From contig JAFXYP010000071.1 in the NCBI GenBank assembly GCA_017541665.1, forward strand, positions 1 to 59,676: a stretch of 59,676 bases of DNA. The letters are read 5' to 3'. The stretch is from Lentisphaeria bacterium. Its GTDB lineage: Bacteria; Verrucomicrobiota; Lentisphaeria; Victivallales; UBA1829. Shown here piece by piece: positions 59,473-59,676 of this stretch (position 1 is its first letter; each line of letters starts with the position of its first letter). Below the pieces are notes generated by a model, which saw only the letters and a list, made by a program, of their open reading frames with translations, was not told the DNA's origin and searched no databases. The translations under genes and the position numbers were made by a program.

Positions 59473-59676
59473 TTAGAATTGGAGGCCGGCCTTGCGGGCG
59501 GCATCGGCGAGAGCTTTGATTCTGCCGTGATACTGGAAACCGCTGCGGTCGAAGACGACCTTGGAGACGCCTGCGGCGATGGCCTTTTCAGCGGCGAGCT
59601 TGCCGAGAGCGGCGGCGGCTTCGACGTTGCGCTTGAGGTTCAGGGCCTTGAACTCGGGAGAGAGCGTGGAGCTGGA
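59473..59676 (-). CDS. rplR: 50S ribosomal protein L18, C-terminal part (runs off the window)
   Basis: The last 67 codons are visible and stay open to the window end. They include [54 protein letters not shown], which is the L18 C-terminus that binds 5S rRNA. It precedes rpsE in the standard spc order. Confidence 0.95.
   Translation of the reverse strand, partial: SSSTLSPEFKALNLKRNVEAAAALGKLAAEKAIAAGVSKVVFDRSGFQYHGRIKALADAARKAGLQF

Overview
The window is a dense, GC-rich bacterial chromosome segment (about 53 protein genes, no mobile element, CRISPR array, rRNA or tRNA that I could recognise). Gene content is Gram-negative: an MlaA-type outer-membrane lipid protein, a Wza-type exporter, a LolA-like lipoprotein, many lipobox proteins, YidC with a large periplasmic domain, and a SurA/PpiC foldase. 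The cysteine-less PurF paralogue, small lipoproteins with a GK-x-YILDKKPNG-type domain, a large-insert DppB permease, an orphan [FeFe]-hydrogenase-like sensor and a ribosomal operon without rpmD suggest a Verrucomicrobiota/Lentisphaeria-type (Victivallis-like, anaerobic gut) organism. That placement is an inference from gene content, not a measured phylogeny.

Layout. 1-5.3 kb (mostly minus): start of glgC, a small membrane protein, an MlaA-hydrolase fusion lipoprotein and a PurF-like protein. 5.5-9.5 kb (plus): ftsK and a RodZ-like HTH membrane protein. 9.6-13.5 kb (minus): two small envelope genes, then a [2Fe-2S] protein / [FeFe]-hydrogenase-like protein / cysteine-less thioredoxin-fold trio. 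14.2-19.3 kb (plus): family-4 uracil-DNA glycosylase, an orphan peptide-type ABC permease with a periplasmic insert, galactokinase and a GH78-type rhamnosidase. 20.4-23.9 kb (plus): the classic rpmH-rnpA-yidD-yidC-jag cluster. 24.3-35.6 kb (plus): an exopolysaccharide locus. 35.8-39.9 kb (plus): glmM, a GlmU-like left-handed beta-helix protein, a CobS-like protein and a lipoprotein. 40-46.9 kb (mostly minus): a CaCA antiporter, a secreted protein, and a DUF3999/DUF2339 pair. 47-57 kb: prfA, rpmE, a GT39-like membrane glycosyltransferase, the fmdB-htpG-dnaJ-dgt chaperone operon, and a PpiC foldase with its lipoprotein partner. 57-59.7 kb (minus): the end of the spc ribosomal operon, rplR-rpsE-rplO-secY.

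The most interesting region is the exopolysaccharide locus. It starts behind an AT-rich promoter region with a STAS-domain protein and an active monotopic phosphoglycosyl transferase (PGT). These are followed by a fusion of a degenerate sugar nucleotidyltransferase, a beta-helix and a degenerate PGT-like C-terminus, then a Wzz/BY-kinase homologue lacking its P-loop, a Wza-type exporter, a Wzy-type polymerase, an FrhB-type iron-sulfur protein, a pyruvyl transferase and a coiled-coil membrane protein. Several steps thus appear to be run or scaffolded by pseudoenzymes. Promoters in the window are recognisable sigma-70-like boxes, often with an extended -10 of the form TGN-TATANT.
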